A stretch of 64,000 nucleotides of DNA, taken from contig CM055103.1 in assembly GCA_029204225.1 (NCBI GenBank), forward strand, positions 58,040,529-58,104,528, read 5' to 3'. The DNA is from Diphasiastrum complanatum (taxonomy: Eukaryota; Streptophyta; Lycopodiopsida; Lycopodiales; Lycopodiaceae). The number at the start of each line of letters is the position of its first letter. Position 1 is the first letter of the stretch. This document shows, piece after piece, positions 32,176 to 44,376 of this stretch. The notes beneath the pieces were generated by a model that did no database searches, was not told the DNA's origin, and saw nothing but the letters and a program-made list of their open reading frames with translations. Position numbers and translations under genes: made by a program.

Positions 32176-32948
32176 TGGTATCAGAGCTTCATGCTTTGAA
32201 GAGGTGAGGGTGTATACATCAGATCATCAGTGTTTTTGCTAGCAGGAACTCGGATTTTGGAGAAGGATTCAAACTCGCTGAGAACAAGCAATTTGTGGAT
32301 CATAAGTGGATCAAATCAAGGCTGATCTAATTCAGCGGAGCTCTGTATGGACACAGAGCTAACATGTGTGAAATCAGCCCTCATTAATGAGTGCTACTTC
32401 TCAAGGAATGATCCAAAGTTGACCTTCTATAGCTTGTTGGATAGGTATTGGAGAGTAGAATGTGTTGCTCTTGTTTCTAAATCAATTTGATTTGTTTTTA
32501 GAGGAGTTTTGGGCAATCATAGAGTTTGAGAGAATACTCAACTCATGGGATATGCCAAAGTGAGCACACATCTGTCTTTTTCACCATTTTCATCAATTTT
32601 CACTGTCAATCAAGTAGGATTGGATAGAAGTGAGTGTTCTGAGGTCTTAGACTTCTCATTTCACACATATTACTATGTTTGAGTTGAAATTAAGTTCCTA
32701 GAGAGTTTATCAGAACATTGAAACTCCTGGGAGAGATAGACTTCTTGCTTGCATGTGCTTCTTCTTTTGTGACTGAAGCAAGATCCAAATTCAAGATAAA
32801 TTGATATTCTGTATTGAGAATTTGTTCTCATATCTGTTGCTAGATTTTATAGGGTGGATCAACATTTGTGTAAGATCCTAGATTGAGATAGCAAGGAACA
32901 TCCTTTCAACTCCATTTTTTATCATTACTAGAATTTCTCACCAAGAAG
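32176..32948 (+). other. primer-binding site and leader of copia 2
   Basis: TGGTATCAGAGC (32176-32187) follows the LTR end directly and matches the initiator-Met tRNA. About 760 bp of non-coding leader precede the gag ATG at 32949. Confidence 0.8.
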
Positions 32949-33780
32949 ATGTCTTCATCAAGTTTACATTTCTTAGAGCACAATGAGAGATTAACATCTT
33001 CCAATTATGCAATGTGGAAGATCAGAATGGAATCATTGTTGATTCTACAGGATGTAATGGATATTGTGAGTGGATCTGAAGAAGAATTTGCTGCACCTAA
33101 TGAAGCTACAACATTCCACAAAAGAACCAGAATTGCCCTTCATTTTTTAGAAATGAATGTTACCAATGAAGTGTTAAGAGATATCAGTACATGCACCATT
33201 GCCAAGGAAGCTTGGGATACTCTAAAAACAATATATGAAATCAAAAATACTTCTAGATTGCTTACACTTAGAAACCAAATATTTCTAAATTATTAGAGAG
33301 TAGATGAGAATGCTTCATCATATGTCATGGGAGTTAAGGATCTTCATCAAGAGTTAGCTGGTATTAGTGATGCTCTTAAGAACACTAAACTTGTTCAAGT
33401 AGTCCTAAATGGACTTAGAGATGAGTATGACAATATTGACTTATGATGTCAAAGAGGATCTTCCATCCTTGGAGACACTGGAAGGCGTTCTCATTGTTGA
33501 AGAAAGCAAGCAAGAGAACAAGATGTTGAGGATCAACAGACTTTCATTGAAAGATGGTGGAGATGACAAAACACTCTTCATCAGAGACAAGTCAAGAGGC
33601 AAGGGCAAAGGACAACAACACTTCAAGAAGGACAAAGCCAAAGAAGGTGGTGAGGATCAGTCCTCACAAGGTGCAACATCCAGTGGTAAGAAGAAGTTGT
33701 CAAAGATCAAGTGTTTTTTCTGTGGAAAGAAATGACATTATGCATCAAACTGTTTCAAGAAGAAGAACCAATCTAAGCAA
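32949..33780 (+). pseudogene. copia 2 gag with zinc knuckle
   Basis: Starts MSSSSLHFLEHNERLTSSNYAMWKIRMESLL, a UBN2/DUF4219-type copia gag. It continues through AWDTLKTIYE and a Lys/Arg-rich tail to a CCHC knuckle (IKCFFCGKK, stop, HYASNCFKKK near 33715-33760). Stops occur at 33294-33296 and 33733-33735 (inside the knuckle), with a frameshift near 33430. Gag would package the element RNA. Confidence 0.85.
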
Positions 33781-33840
33781 GCTAACCTTACTAATGAGGA
33801 TGAGTGTGAGAGTGTAGAGAGTGAAAGAGAGAATTCATTA

Positions 33841-35409
33841 ATGATGTCTACTTTTTCATCTTTTTCTTTTAAGAATGAAGAAGTCTGGTGGATAGATAGT
33901 GGGGCTAGTTCCCACATGTCTAGTTCTAGGAACTCTTTCACTAATCTCATGCCATATCTAGGTGCAAAAAGGTCAATCTATACTGCTAATGATGTAGAGT
34001 ATAGGATTGAAGGAATAGGTAGCATTCCATTACATGCATCATCATCAAAATCTTTTTGCTTACATGATGTACTGTATGTACCTAGATTGACTAAGAATCT
34101 CATTAGTGTAGGGCAGTTGTTTGATAGTTGATTGGATGTCAAGTTTCAAGTTTACAAGTGTATAATCTCAAGAGAAAATGAAGTTATTGCTAGAGGATCT
34201 AGAATTGGTAAGTTGTACAAACTAGATTCTAGGGAGAGTGCTAACATTTCAGATATTGCTTATGAGACCAAGGTTCTACAGGAGGATCTGTGGCATAAGA
34301 GATTGGGTCATCCCAATTTCAAAGCCATGCAATCTACGGTCAAAGAAGGAAAAGTTGTAGGTCTACCAAAGACACTGTCAGAGGAGCTTCTACCTTGTGA
34401 AGCTTGTGTGCTGGCAAAGTCACACAGAAGGCCTTTTCCTAGATCAAGTATCAAAACAAAGCAACCATTTGAAATTGTACACTCAGATGTTCATTTCTCA
34501 TCAACTAAGAGCAAAGGAGGAGCCAACTGCTTTGTGTCTTTTGTAGATGATTATACAAGACATTCTTGGATCTATATGTTGTCTTCAAAAGCCATGGTTT
34601 ATGATGTTTTTCTTACTTTTAAAGCTTATGTAGAGAAGCAGTTTCCTTTCAAGATAAAAGCTTTAAGAAGTGATAGTGGAGGGGAATACACTTCCAATAA
34701 GTTTAAAGACTTTTGTGAGAGAGAGGGTATTCAAAGAGAGTTCTCTTGTTCATACACTCCTCAAAAAAAAAAAGTTGTTGAGAGAAAAAATAGAACTTTG
34801 TGTAATTGTGCAAAAGCCATTAGGCTGGAAGCTTCTCTGCCTAAAAATTTTTGGGGAGAGGCAGTTGCATGTGCAAACTATCTTTGTAATAGGCTTCCAA
34901 ATCTTGCAATAGGAGGAAAGACACCATTTGAGATGTTGTATAAGAAAAAGCCTAAGGTAGGTCATCTTAGGATTTTTGGCTGTGTATGCTTTGTGCATGT
35001 ACCTTTAGAAACTAGGAAGAAGGAAGATCCTAGTGTGGTAAAAGGAATTTTTGTAGGTTATGCATCTACTAAAAAAGCATACAAGATTTATTTGCCCTCT
35101 ACTGACAAAAATGTTGTTAGTAGAGATGTGGTCTTCCATCAAGATCAGAAATTTAACTTGGATGATGTTCAGATAAAAGAGACTCATGCAAGATCAATCA
35201 TCAACCTTGATGCTGTTCAAGAAGAGGTGAGGCCGAGGCTTGAGGAGGAGCAGATTCAAGCTACCACACCAAGAAGATCTACACGAGCAAGATCTGAGCC
35301 AAGGAGGCTCACATATGATGAAGAAGGAAGGCAAGTGGAAGGTGAAACTTCCTATCATGCACTTTTTATATCAGATGGAGCAGCCTCCAGGTTTTGTGAA
35401 GGAAGGTGA
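33841..35409 (+). pseudogene. copia 2 protease and integrase
   Basis: Protease: WWIDSGASSHMSSS near 33890 with an intact DSGAS active site, then DVLYVPRLTKNLISVG; a stop at 34129-34131 breaks the frame. Pre-integrase: LWHKRLGHPNFKAM with CEACVLAKSHRRPF. Integrase core: HSDVHF, RSDSGGEYTS and VVERKNRTL carry the D, D and E residues. The usual QQNG before VVERKN is KKK, encoded by a run of A, suggesting slippage. The frame runs to 35409 but enters RT sequence out of frame after a deletion near 35370. Confidence 0.9.
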
Positions 35410-36185
35410 TGAATCAAAAGTTTGTCTTTTGTTCAAAAGTCTGTATGGACTGAAACAGACACCAAGGTCTTGGTATGCAAGGATCAATTCTTATCTCATA
35501 TCACTCGAATTTTGTCTAAGTGAATATGAGCCTTCTCTGTATTATGAGTTTGTAGATAACTTTGTAATTATTCTTCTCATCTATGTAGATGATATTATTC
35601 TTTGTGGAAACAGTGAGAAGTTAGTTGAAGAAACTAAGCATGCACTTGGTACTTAGGATGCAGGACTTAGGAGTTCTTCACTATATTCTAGGCCTTGAAA
35701 TAGATTTTTGGAAAGGTCATGCATTTATAAGCCAAAGTAGATATGCACTTTCCATGCTCATGAAATTCCAAATGGAAAATTGTAAAGACATAGATACACC
35801 TATGGAGCACATTGTAAAAGTTCCTATGAAAGATGATGAAAAATCCTTTGAGGACATCACAGTTTATAGGAGTCTTATTGGCTCACTTATTTGGTTAACA
35901 GTGACTAGGCCTGATCTAAGATTTTGTGTTCATAAGCTAAGTCAACACATGCATGATCCAAAATTATATCATTGGAAGTTGGCTAAAAGAATTTTGAGGT
36001 ATGTATCTTCTACCTTAGATTATGGATTATTCTACAAGGGAGAAGATCTGACTTTGATTGCTTTTTCAGATTCAGATTTTGTAGGAGACAAGTTGAATAG
36101 AAAATCCACAAGTGCTTACACTATATTTTTTGGAGGGAACTTGGTTTCTTGTCTATCAAAGAACTTGGTTTCTGTAAAGACATAG
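35370..36185 (+). pseudogene. copia 2 reverse transcriptase and first RNase H copy
   Basis: The RT N-terminal part is deleted. The frame enters at MEQPPGFVKEG and SLYGLKQTPRSWYARI, and reaches the palm motif IYVDDIILCGN near 35585 with an intact YVDD. A frameshift near 35640 leads to VLHYILGLEID and the RT-RNase H junction (SLIGSLIWLTVTRPDL, AKRILRYVSSTLDYGL). The segment 35781-36172 is the first copy of a 392-bp tandem duplication. Confidence 0.85.
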
Positions 36186-36564
36186 ATACACCTATGGAGC
36201 ACACTGTAAAAGTTCCTATTAAAGATGATGAAAAATCCTTTGAGGACATCACTCTTTATAGGAGTCTTATTGGCTCACTTATTTGGTTAACAGTGACTAT
36301 GCCTGATCTAAGATTTTGTGTTCATAAGCTAAGTCAACACATGCAGGATCCAAAGTTATATCAGTGAAAGTTGGGTAAAAGAGTCTTGAGGTATATATCT
36401 TCTACCTTGGATTATGGACTATACTATGAAGGAGAAGATCTGACTTTGATTACTTTCTCAGATTCAAATTTTGCAGCAAACAGGTTGGATAGGAAATCCA
36501 CAAGTGCTTACACTATATTTCTTGGAAGAAATTTGGTTTCTTGGCTATCGAAGAAACAGACAAC
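35781..36564 (+). repeat. 392-bp tandem duplication in the copia 2 RT-RNase H junction
   Basis: TGTAAAGACATAGATACACC occurs at 35781 and again at 36173, and the following roughly 390 bp repeat with about 20 differences. The period is not a multiple of three, so the second copy is in another frame. Divergence between the copies is similar to that between the LTRs, suggesting the duplication occurred near the time of insertion or was present in the inserted copy. Confidence 0.85.
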
Positions 36565-36934
36565 TATTTTCTTATCATCCTGTGAAGCTGAATACAAATC
36601 TCTTACAACCACAACAAAAGAGATTTTATGGATCAAAAGGCTACTTTTGGAGCTTAAGTGTTATGCAGATGAAGATTTATCAACTATCCAGAATGATAAC
36701 ATTTTTGCTCAGGCTCTTGCAAATAATACAGTCTTTGATGCAAGGAGCAAGCATATTGAAGTGGCTCATCATTTTGTAAGAGAAAAAGTCATTGGAGGAG
36801 AGATCTCATTGGAGCATGTTTCATCTTCAGATTGTGTTGTAGATCTTCTCACCAAGCCTCTACTCAAGAATGTCTATATGAAGATGAGGTCTAACCTTGG
36901 CCTAATTTCGAAATCTATGTTGATAGGAACATAA
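36173..36934 (+). pseudogene. copia 2 RNase H (second copy and C-terminus)
   Basis: Second copy of the RT-RNase H junction, then the complete RNase H tail: FSDSNFAANRLDRKSTSAYTIF, SWLSKKQTTIFLSSCEAEYKSL, ARSKHIEVAHHFVREKV and VVDLLTKPL. It ends at TAA 36932-36934, fifteen bases before the 3' LTR. A stop at 36365-36367 interrupts it. Confidence 0.9.
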
Positions 36935-36948
36935 ATTTTAAGGAAGAG

Positions 36949-37676
36949 TGTGAAAATTATTAAAATATTATCTTCCTATCTCGAGTTTGGGGTCATGTCC
37001 ATGATAATTTCCACTAGATTTCATGTTGTACATATAAGGAGTGTGAATTGAGCACATATCCTTCTAGTGTAACTCGGATTTGAGTTAGATAGGTTCAATT
37101 ATGATGACATGTAGATGTTTAGATAGCATGAAAAGTCTTACTATATGCATGCAAGCCACATGCAATCAGTGCATGCAACATGCAAAGTAGTTTCTGTGAT
37201 CTACACATGTCTAGGCAATTTTATGAGTTGACATGCAGTACATGCACCATACATGCATGCACTTACACGTGGATCTCTGGTAGGTGAATTAGTTCCGTTA
37301 AGTAGACTTTCCATGCAACTCCGTTGTAGGAATTCGAGTCTCTCTCATGTAGGGAAAGCTGGGCGTGTTTTGCCATATTGTGAATATTGAGATTTTGGTG
37401 TTTTGGACACATTCTCTCTCTACTCGAGTTTTCTATTTATGATTTTATCTCTCTACCCGAGAGCAGCCTCTTTTTTCCATACTGAACACTTAGAATAATT
37501 TCTGACATTCATTTCTCATAGTGAAGAGTTAGATATTTTCATCAGATATATGCCATTGTGCTCTTGCCTTAGATTTTTCAAGCATACTGTTCTTTGGTCA
37601 ATCTTGTGCAATCACAACACCTCAGTAAGATCCTGTAGGGTGTGTGGTGAAGTTCACACATGCTAAAAACTTCACA
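36949..37676 (+). repeat. 3' LTR of copia 2
   Basis: 728 bp from TGTGAAAATT to ACTTCACA, directly after AGGAAGAG. It is paired with 31444-32175. Confidence 0.9.
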
Positions 37677-38800
37677 AAAACTATAACTATTCTTCCTTAG
37701 AGAACACAATGAAAGTTTAAATAAATCAAACTAATATCAGTGTCTTCAATTGGGTCTGTTTCTAATATATGTACTAATAGAACAGTTTTTGCCTTGATTG
37801 AATAAATGTGCGGAATTGAGAGATAACTTTAGACAATAAGAAACTATTGATCAAAAAATAAATTTTTATAACTATGAATCTGAATCGTCAATATGCATCT
37901 TTTGTTGTCTTATCTCACTGTTGTGTCTTTGATTGAGTGAGTTACAACGAGTAGTGCACATGTATTTATATTGCTACAAGATAGGTCTTTTGGCCTTTTA
38001 AGTCTGTAACAATAGATATCTAACTGTTTATGATGGTTGATATTCAAATACACACTTTGTTTCCAGGGTCGAATAATTTATGTTCCCGAATTATTCGCGA
38101 TAGTCCATCTCTTTATTACAGCTTCGTGTTTTGCGAACTATTCATGACACTTGCCTTTTCGCGACATCTTCGTCTTTCACAAATTGTTCGTGACAGATGA
38201 CAACCTTGAGCTTGAAGAAGAAATTCAAAATATTTCGCGAATTGTTCGCGACAATTTTGCAACGTCTGAGGTTTGAACAAGAAACAAAATATTTCGTGAC
38301 AAAATTTTTGTTCACGAATTTTTGGAACTTCAACAAGAAAGCCATGAGATTCTACAAGAAACTCCTTTGCGAATCTTTCGAGTTGGCTGAAAGATAAATT
38401 TCGCGAATCCTTCAAGAATCTTTCGATAAATCTTTTGAAAATCTTTCAATTCATTCCTTTCTCATCCTTTGTCAAGTAAACTGCGCACTTTGTAAGTAGA
38501 ATTGAGATCTGTCTGATCAAGTGTTCTACAGCTTAGAGTACACGACTTCGATTTGCAACTTATTGTACTCATTTACTTCTATTTTGTTTTCATTGTGAAT
38601 CAATACTATCTTTTATTGCATTCAGGTTCATCTTAGAATGTATTCATTTCTGTAGTTCTTCGCGACTAATTATTTGTCTGAAAATTCAATGCATTATTGT
38701 TTGGTTACATAATCATTGTAGTACTGATGATTTCAAAGTTAGTTACTGTAAGATCAAATGTGATTTCTATCACTATTGTTTTGTTTGAAATTGATAGGCA
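37677..38800 (-). repeat. 5' LTR remainder of element H
   Basis: DNA on the far side of the copia 2 insertion that should join the H primer site at 31436. It has a TATA-like GCAATATAAATAC near 37970 (minus strand). Between 38080 and 38410 it holds repeated CGCGAA/TTCGCG palindromic words (TTTCGCGAATTGTTCGCGAC and variants). The outer boundary near 38800 is approximate because no matching 3' LTR was clearly recognised. Confidence 0.5.
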
Positions 38801-38939
38801 TAGTCACGCATGAAGAAAGAGAAAATTGTCTATTCCGCTGCGTACAATAAGTTTTCTTTCTTGTCATTCAAATTCTTTTTACTCGAATCTTATTCGTTCG
38901 AATTCTTTTTATTCGAATCTTATTCGACCTATCTTTCAC

Positions 38940-40950
38940 ACACCTCTTTTCAACACGGTATTGTGCTAGGCCATGTCATTTCAAAAAATGGCATAGCAAC
39001 TGACCCCGAAAAAATCCTCATCATTCAGAATCTACTAAAACATGTACCATCCGCGAAGTCTACTCCTTCCTTGGTCATGCCAACTACTATCGCTGTTTTA
39101 TTTTTGATTTCGCTAATAAAGCCCGCTTAATCTACAAAGTAGTTGCGGTACCCAAATGGACGGATAAACAACGCGTCGCATTTAATCAACTCAAAGAAGC
39201 CCGTACCAATGCACCTATCCTCCGGGCTCCTGACTATTCCAAAGAATTCCATGCGCATACTGATGCATCCCAGTATGCCATTGGAGCAGTACTCACCCAA
39301 CCCGAAGAATTCAAAAAGAATTACTCAAACTGCTTTTTCAGTAGACAATTGATACCTGCTGAAGTCAATTATACCACTACCAAGCGTGAAGCCTTGGAAA
39401 TGGTATATGAGGTTCAAAAGTTTCGTCATTATCTACTAGGAAAAGTTTTTGCCTTCTTCACTGATCATCAAACATTATTGTATCTCATCAACAAGACTTG
39501 CACAATAGGTCGCATTACTTGATGGATCCTATTATTGCAAGAATTTGAGTTTAGGATCGTGGTTTGTAAAGGAGTTCAACATTTTTTAGCCGATCATCTA
39601 TCCTGAATCCCTAACATACCCACCCCAAATCAAGACGTCAACGATGATTTACCCGATGCCATCTTATTTCAAGTGGACTCTACACCCATATGGGCCAAGG
39701 AATTCACCGAATATTTAAGCTCAAGACAGATGTATCCTTCCTTATCTAAACCTGAACAATGTGCGTTGGTCCTAAAAACCAAACCTTACATGTTAATTGT
39801 AGACCAACTATACAAGCAAAGGTTAGATGGAATTATTTGACGTTGTCTTACTGAAGGTGAAATACCCTCTGTCATTTCCCTCGCTCATGAAGGTATTGGA
39901 ACATGCCATTTCTCTTTTGAAATGAATGCTAAGAAAATTCTCTTGGCCGATTTTCGGTGGCCAACGCTCTTTAAGGATACGCACAATTATACAAAGGCCT
40001 ATGATGTCTGCCAATGCACAAAACAATTTCAAAAGACCAATTACATGCCTCTACACCCTGTAACCACTGATCAAGCTTTCCAAAAATGGGGGATTGATTA
40101 TTTTGGACCTATTAGTCCCACTGCTTGGCACACTCAATCTCGTTATATCATAGTAGCTACATACTATTGTACCAAATGGGCTGAAGCAAGAGCTGTTCAT
40201 AATGTTGATGCTTGTTCTACCGCAAAAAAAATTTATGAATAGATTATCGTTCGTTTTGGTTGTCATCTAGAACTTATCAGTGATAGGGGTACACATTTCC
40301 TTAACTCTATGATAACAGATTTTCTTTCAAAAAAATTTGTGGTACATCGCAAAAGTTTCCCATACTATCTACGATGCAATGGCCAGGTGGAATCCACCAA
40401 TAAAATCCTATGTGGAATTCTCACCAAAACTGTTGAATCCAACCGATCTGATTGGGAACTCAAACTTCATGCTGCTCTCTGGGTTTATCGCACCACCCCA
40501 AAGAGAGCTACAGTCTTAACCCCTTTCCAGCTAGCATCTGGCCAAGAAGCCATTATGCCTGTAGAATTTCATATCCCCTCCCTTCGAGTGGCCTATAATT
40601 TGGAGCTAGATAATCGACAAACTCTAGCAAATAGGTTATTCCATCTGAAACAACTATGTAAAACACGACGGATCAACATCCATGCTCAACAAGTCCACAA
40701 ACGTTGACAAAAAGCATGGCATGATCGATCTTTGAAACTCAGAGAATTTCAGGTCGGAGATAAGGTCCTGCTCTACCTGGCCAAAGCCTTTAAAGGCAAA
40801 TTGAAATTTTTTGGCCAAGGTCTTTATGTCATTCAAAAAAACTTTGCCTTTCGATATGTACAATTCCAAACCCTTCAAGGCGATATCCTAGAAATTGTGA
40901 GCAATGGGAGTAGACTGAGTGTTCCCATTGGAAGGTGCATAGCTTGAGGG
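38940..40950 (+). pseudogene. gypsy I: RT end, RNase H and integrase (Tat/Athila-like)
   Basis: Begins inside RT at GHVISKNGIATDPEKI and FLGHANYYRCFI. It continues through RNase H (HTDASQYAIGAVLTQ, TKREALEMVYEVQKFRHYL, FADHLS-like end at 39600), the integrase zinc-finger region (GTCHFSFEMNAKKILLADFRWPTLFKD) and the core: FQKWGIDYFGPISP with the first Asp, ELISDRGTHF with the second, and NGQVESTNK with the Glu. It ends in a conserved tail (FQVGDKVLLYLAKAFKGKLKF). Several stops and frameshifts are present. No LTR was recognised on either side. Confidence 0.85.
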
Positions 40951-41295
40951 AAGGTGCTCGGACCTCCTCTTGCCTGCTTTCATTGGTTTTTATTGTGGCA
41001 TGTTTTTAATCACTTTATGTTTAGTTTAGCCGCAATCTATCATTCTCCATCCCCTTGGGTGTTAGCCTAGGATTTAGTTTAATCACCTTGCTAGTTGGGT
41101 AAGCCTTAGTAAGGATTTTTGTATTTTGTCAGTTTCATTTTTGTTTTGAGCACTAGTTGGGTAAGCCTCAGTGCTTTCATCATTGTCCTTTATTTCTGCA
41201 TTTCTATTTGAAGCTTGATACAAACTTAGAAAGTGGACGATCATCTCTATACTAAAACGCATTGTGAGTAGGTCTAGCCATAGCATGCATAAACC
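40951..41295. other. gypsy I 3' untranslated remnant, no gene
   Basis: It contains a near-repeat, CTAGTTGGGTAAGCCTTAGT and CTAGTTGGGTAAGCCTCAGT, at 41091 and 41152. Otherwise nothing is recognised. Confidence 0.4.
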
Positions 41296-41299
41296 ATAT

Positions 41300-41780
41300 T
41301 TACTTCCAACAACCAGCCAAGAATGCTAGTACAAATCCAACATCAAAACAATGCTCACCAACATAGCTAGTTTTACCATATCTTGACACTTTGCACACAT
41401 CCACATGAAATTGCTCAAACATGAGATAGAACAAGTAAAGTAGACTTAAACAACACTTTTTTCCTGCTCCTTTGGCCTTACTTGAGTCTTCAATAAGCTG
41501 CAAAAATAGATCCATAACATCTTTGCCAATTACCTCTCCTTTGATGCTCTTGACTAGTTCCAAATTGCCAACTTCCCTTTTGACTAGTTGAAGTCCTTTG
41601 AGATCAACCTCTTGAATATCAACTTGACCATCAAAGTCATTACACAAACTTTGTTTTCCAGATCTGTTACTTGACTTTACAACAAGATAACATCCATCCA
41701 CTTGCATAGCTCCATGTACACATGAAGATCCACCAAAAGATGTTCCACTCTTCATAAGAGCTTGATACTCAAGATCCATT
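41300..41780 (-). pseudogene. copia Dp: RT start fused to the conserved unrecognised segment
   Basis: Starts MDLEYQALMKSGT, the first motif of copia RT (usually preceded by W..A). It then switches to a segment with AMQVD, SGKQSLCNDFDGQ, GNLELVKSIKG and GKDVMDLFLQLIEDSSK. The same segment lies at 20741-21655 in copia F. RT proper and RNase H are missing here. The nucleotide match continues to GCATTCTTGGCTGGTT at 41310-41330, where this copy ends. Confidence 0.6.
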
Positions 41781-41797
41781 GCTTGGATCCACTCCTC

Positions 41798-43165
41798 TTA
41801 TTTCCTTGCTTGATCTACACTTGTAGGTTCATCCAAAAAGGTTAGGAAAGCAACATAATTCTCAAAAACTACTTGCTTACCCTTTTGATCATATGTGAGC
41901 CTTGAAGGTACTTGTCTTTCCCTTGATGTTCTCCTTGGCTTTTGACTTGATGAAGGTCCATCATCATCACCATCCAAAATAGGATCTTTTTCATCAACAT
42001 CAAGAATGTTAGATCCATCCACACCTTTATCAATCATGCTTGAAGACACTTTTGGAATGTTCCCCTCATCAAAGATGACATCTCTACCAACAATCACTTT
42101 GCTAGTAGAAGGAATGTAAACCTTGTAGGCTTTACTCACCTCACTATATTCAACAAAAATGCCTCTTCTTGAAGATGGATTTTCCTTGGTCCTATCATCA
42201 AGAGTAATGTTGACATAGCATGTGCATCTAAAAGTTCTTAGAAAGTTGACACTCGGCCTCCTCTTGAATAGCATCTCAAAAGGTGTCCTTCCATCCAAAA
42301 TAGCACTCGGCCACCTATTGCACAAGAAATTGGCACACAACAAAGCTTGATCCCAAAATGGTTTGTCAAGATTAGGACTGAACCTCATGGCTTTGGCACT
42401 TTCACATAAGGTCCTATTCTTCCTTTTAGCCAATCCATTTTGTTGTGGGGTCCTTGATGTTGTATACTCCCTCTTGATCCCATGCTCATCACAAAAGGCC
42501 TTGAACTTGGTAGATATGTAGTCACCACCATTGTCACTCCGTAAGCACTTGATCCTTGTGAAAAATTGGTTCTCCCTTGCATTGTTTCCTATCGAGATCA
42601 CATTGAATGGTTCGTAGATGTCAGAATGCACTAACTCAAGAATCTTTTTCGTTTTGTAGGAGTCTTTAATGAATGGTGTGCGTGATATCTTGCCCTTCAA
42701 ACATGCATCACAGGTGGTCGAACTAGTTGCATTCGAGATGCTGACCCCTATTATTGCTCCATGATGGCTTGTCTGGTCAGGTGCCATTGAGTTCATGTGG
42801 CAGAGTCTTCTGTGCCATAGAGTGTCTGGCGAGTCATCATGAGTCTGATGCACCTGATCTGCAGGTAGGCATACCTTCAGATGATATAGGTTTTCTTTTC
42901 TTCTGCCTTGAGCAATCAAAGTACTGGTACTGGCGTCAATCACGTTGCATGCTTCGTCGGAAAACATCACATGCATCCCTGCATCTGCTATTCTTGTTAC
43001 ATATAGCAAGTCTTGTTGCAGAATAGGCATGAACAGAACATCTTTGAGTCGTCTGTCTCTACCGTTAGTGTTGAGCCATGGTGAACCAATACCGTTCGCT
43101 TGATGTCTATATCCATCTCCAAGAACTATGAATCTTGAGGGATCTGCACTTCTGAAATCAGACAT
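41798..43165 (-). pseudogene. copia Dp protease end, pre-integrase and integrase
   Basis: A 455-residue frame. Protease C-terminal part (DVLFMPILQQDLLYV), pre-integrase LWHRRLCHMNS with CDACLKGKISRTPF, then integrase: LVHSDIYEPFNV (first Asp), a deletion of about 50 codons, CLRSDNGGDYIS (second Asp), and QQNGLAKRKNRTL, where the catalytic Glu is Lys. The tail RLTYDQKGKQVVFENYVAFL links to RT. The protease active site PDSGATSHFV lies just upstream near 43205, beyond a stop. Confidence 0.85.
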
Positions 43166-43350
43166 TATTCATCTCGATATCACGAAGTGTGAGGTGGCTC
43201 CTGAATCTGGAATCACCTCATGTGTGTCAGATGTTGACATTGCACACATGTCTTCACAAATATAGGCGGTCGAACAGTTTCTGTTTGTTTTTTCTTCGTC
43301 CATCTTTGAGCTATCGGGCTCTCAACGTAGGATGAACTATTGTTGTTCTT

Positions 43351-44262
43351 CTATCTGTCCTGTGTTGATTTGTTTCTCGGGTTCTGGCGACAATCCATGG
43401 CTGCATTATCCTTCTTGTGGCAATGAATATACTCAATCTTGGGATTGAGCCAGCATGTATCTACTGTATGCCCATCTATTCTGCATCTCACGCAAGTCTT
43501 CTTGTCTGCACCTTGTTGTTTTGACCTCGGCATCTCTTCTAGTTGCCTTTGCTGGTCCTCTCTACTTGCTGATCACGATCCTGCCTCTGATTCGGCTCTC
43601 TCTTAGACTTAAATTGTTGCTTGGATATTTCTTTGTTGCCGTAGAGGGCTTGGTCAGAACCATCTTTGTGATCAAGATGTTTTTGGGCTCGACTTCCTCT
43701 TGAATCTCGACAATTGCCTTTTAGAGGTTCATGGTAGGATCTTTCGCGAGTAGGGCCCTTGTTGTCTGGAATGATCTAGGTAAGGCTCTCAACAGGTACG
43801 TGAGCTGCTTCTTAGCTGACACTGCATTCTCTGCTCCAGAGTTATATAGTGATAGAAACAAATCCTTCATCTTTCTCACAAAATAAGTGAGGTCTTTTCC
43901 ATCCCACTGTAGATTTGTCAGCTGATCTTCCAGCATCATTATTTGACTTCTTGATTTCGTCTGAAATCTGGTGAGTAATCCATCCCACATCTCCTTAGCT
44001 TTGGAGAGTGTAGCCAGGTCAAGTGTGAGACTATCTTCGATGGAAGATGATAGCAAGGCTACTGTCTTGTCGTTTTTCTCCCTCCACTTGCGTAGCTCCT
44101 TGTCTGTTGTCATAGGCATTTCTTTTGTGCCATCCACCTAGGGGAAGAGTCCTTCGCCCTTGAGTATCAATGATGTCTTAACTTTCTAGGCTAGAAAGTT
44201 AGATCCTGAAGAATCAAGAATTGTGCAGATCTTGCTTTGCATGTTGCTGATTGAAGCCATTA
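43351..44262 (-). pseudogene. copia Dp gag
   Basis: Starts at an ATG at 44262. UBN2 blocks: MWDGLLTRFQTKSRSQIMMLEDQL-type (written in parts: KEMWDGLL, RSQIMML), LQWDGKDLTYFV and YLLRALPRSFQTTRALL. After frameshifts a zinc-binding region CVRCRIDGHTVDTC lies near 43490. Several stops are present. It is the non-chimeric counterpart of the gag in the fusion ORF at 30267-31338. Confidence 0.8.
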
Positions 44263-44362
44263 CTTCTTGAAGTCTGTTGTCTTGTTGATGGTTATTTGTC
44301 TGAATGTTTGGCATCTTGGATCTGCTAGCTTCTTGGCTATGTCAGAATATGACAAGATAACC

Positions 44363-44375
44363 GGCTCTGATACCA
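44363..44375 (-). promoter_or_regulatory. primer-binding site of copia Dp
   Basis: TGGTATCAGAGCC on the minus strand, one base from the LTR end at 44377. Confidence 0.8.
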
Positions 44376-44376
44376 C

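Larger units (their letters stand above)
31444..37676 (+). mobile_element. copia 2, complete but mutated Ty1/copia element
   Basis: Two LTRs (31444-32175 and 36949-37676) enclose a primer site, a leader, gag, protease, integrase, RT and RNase H in copia order. By eye the LTRs differ at roughly 40 of 730 positions, so the insertion is not recent. The flanks AAAAT and AAAAC are one base from a perfect 5-bp duplication. It lies inside the 5' LTR of minus element H, close to that LTR's end. Three premature stops, an internal RT deletion and a 392-bp duplication disable it. Confidence 0.9.
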
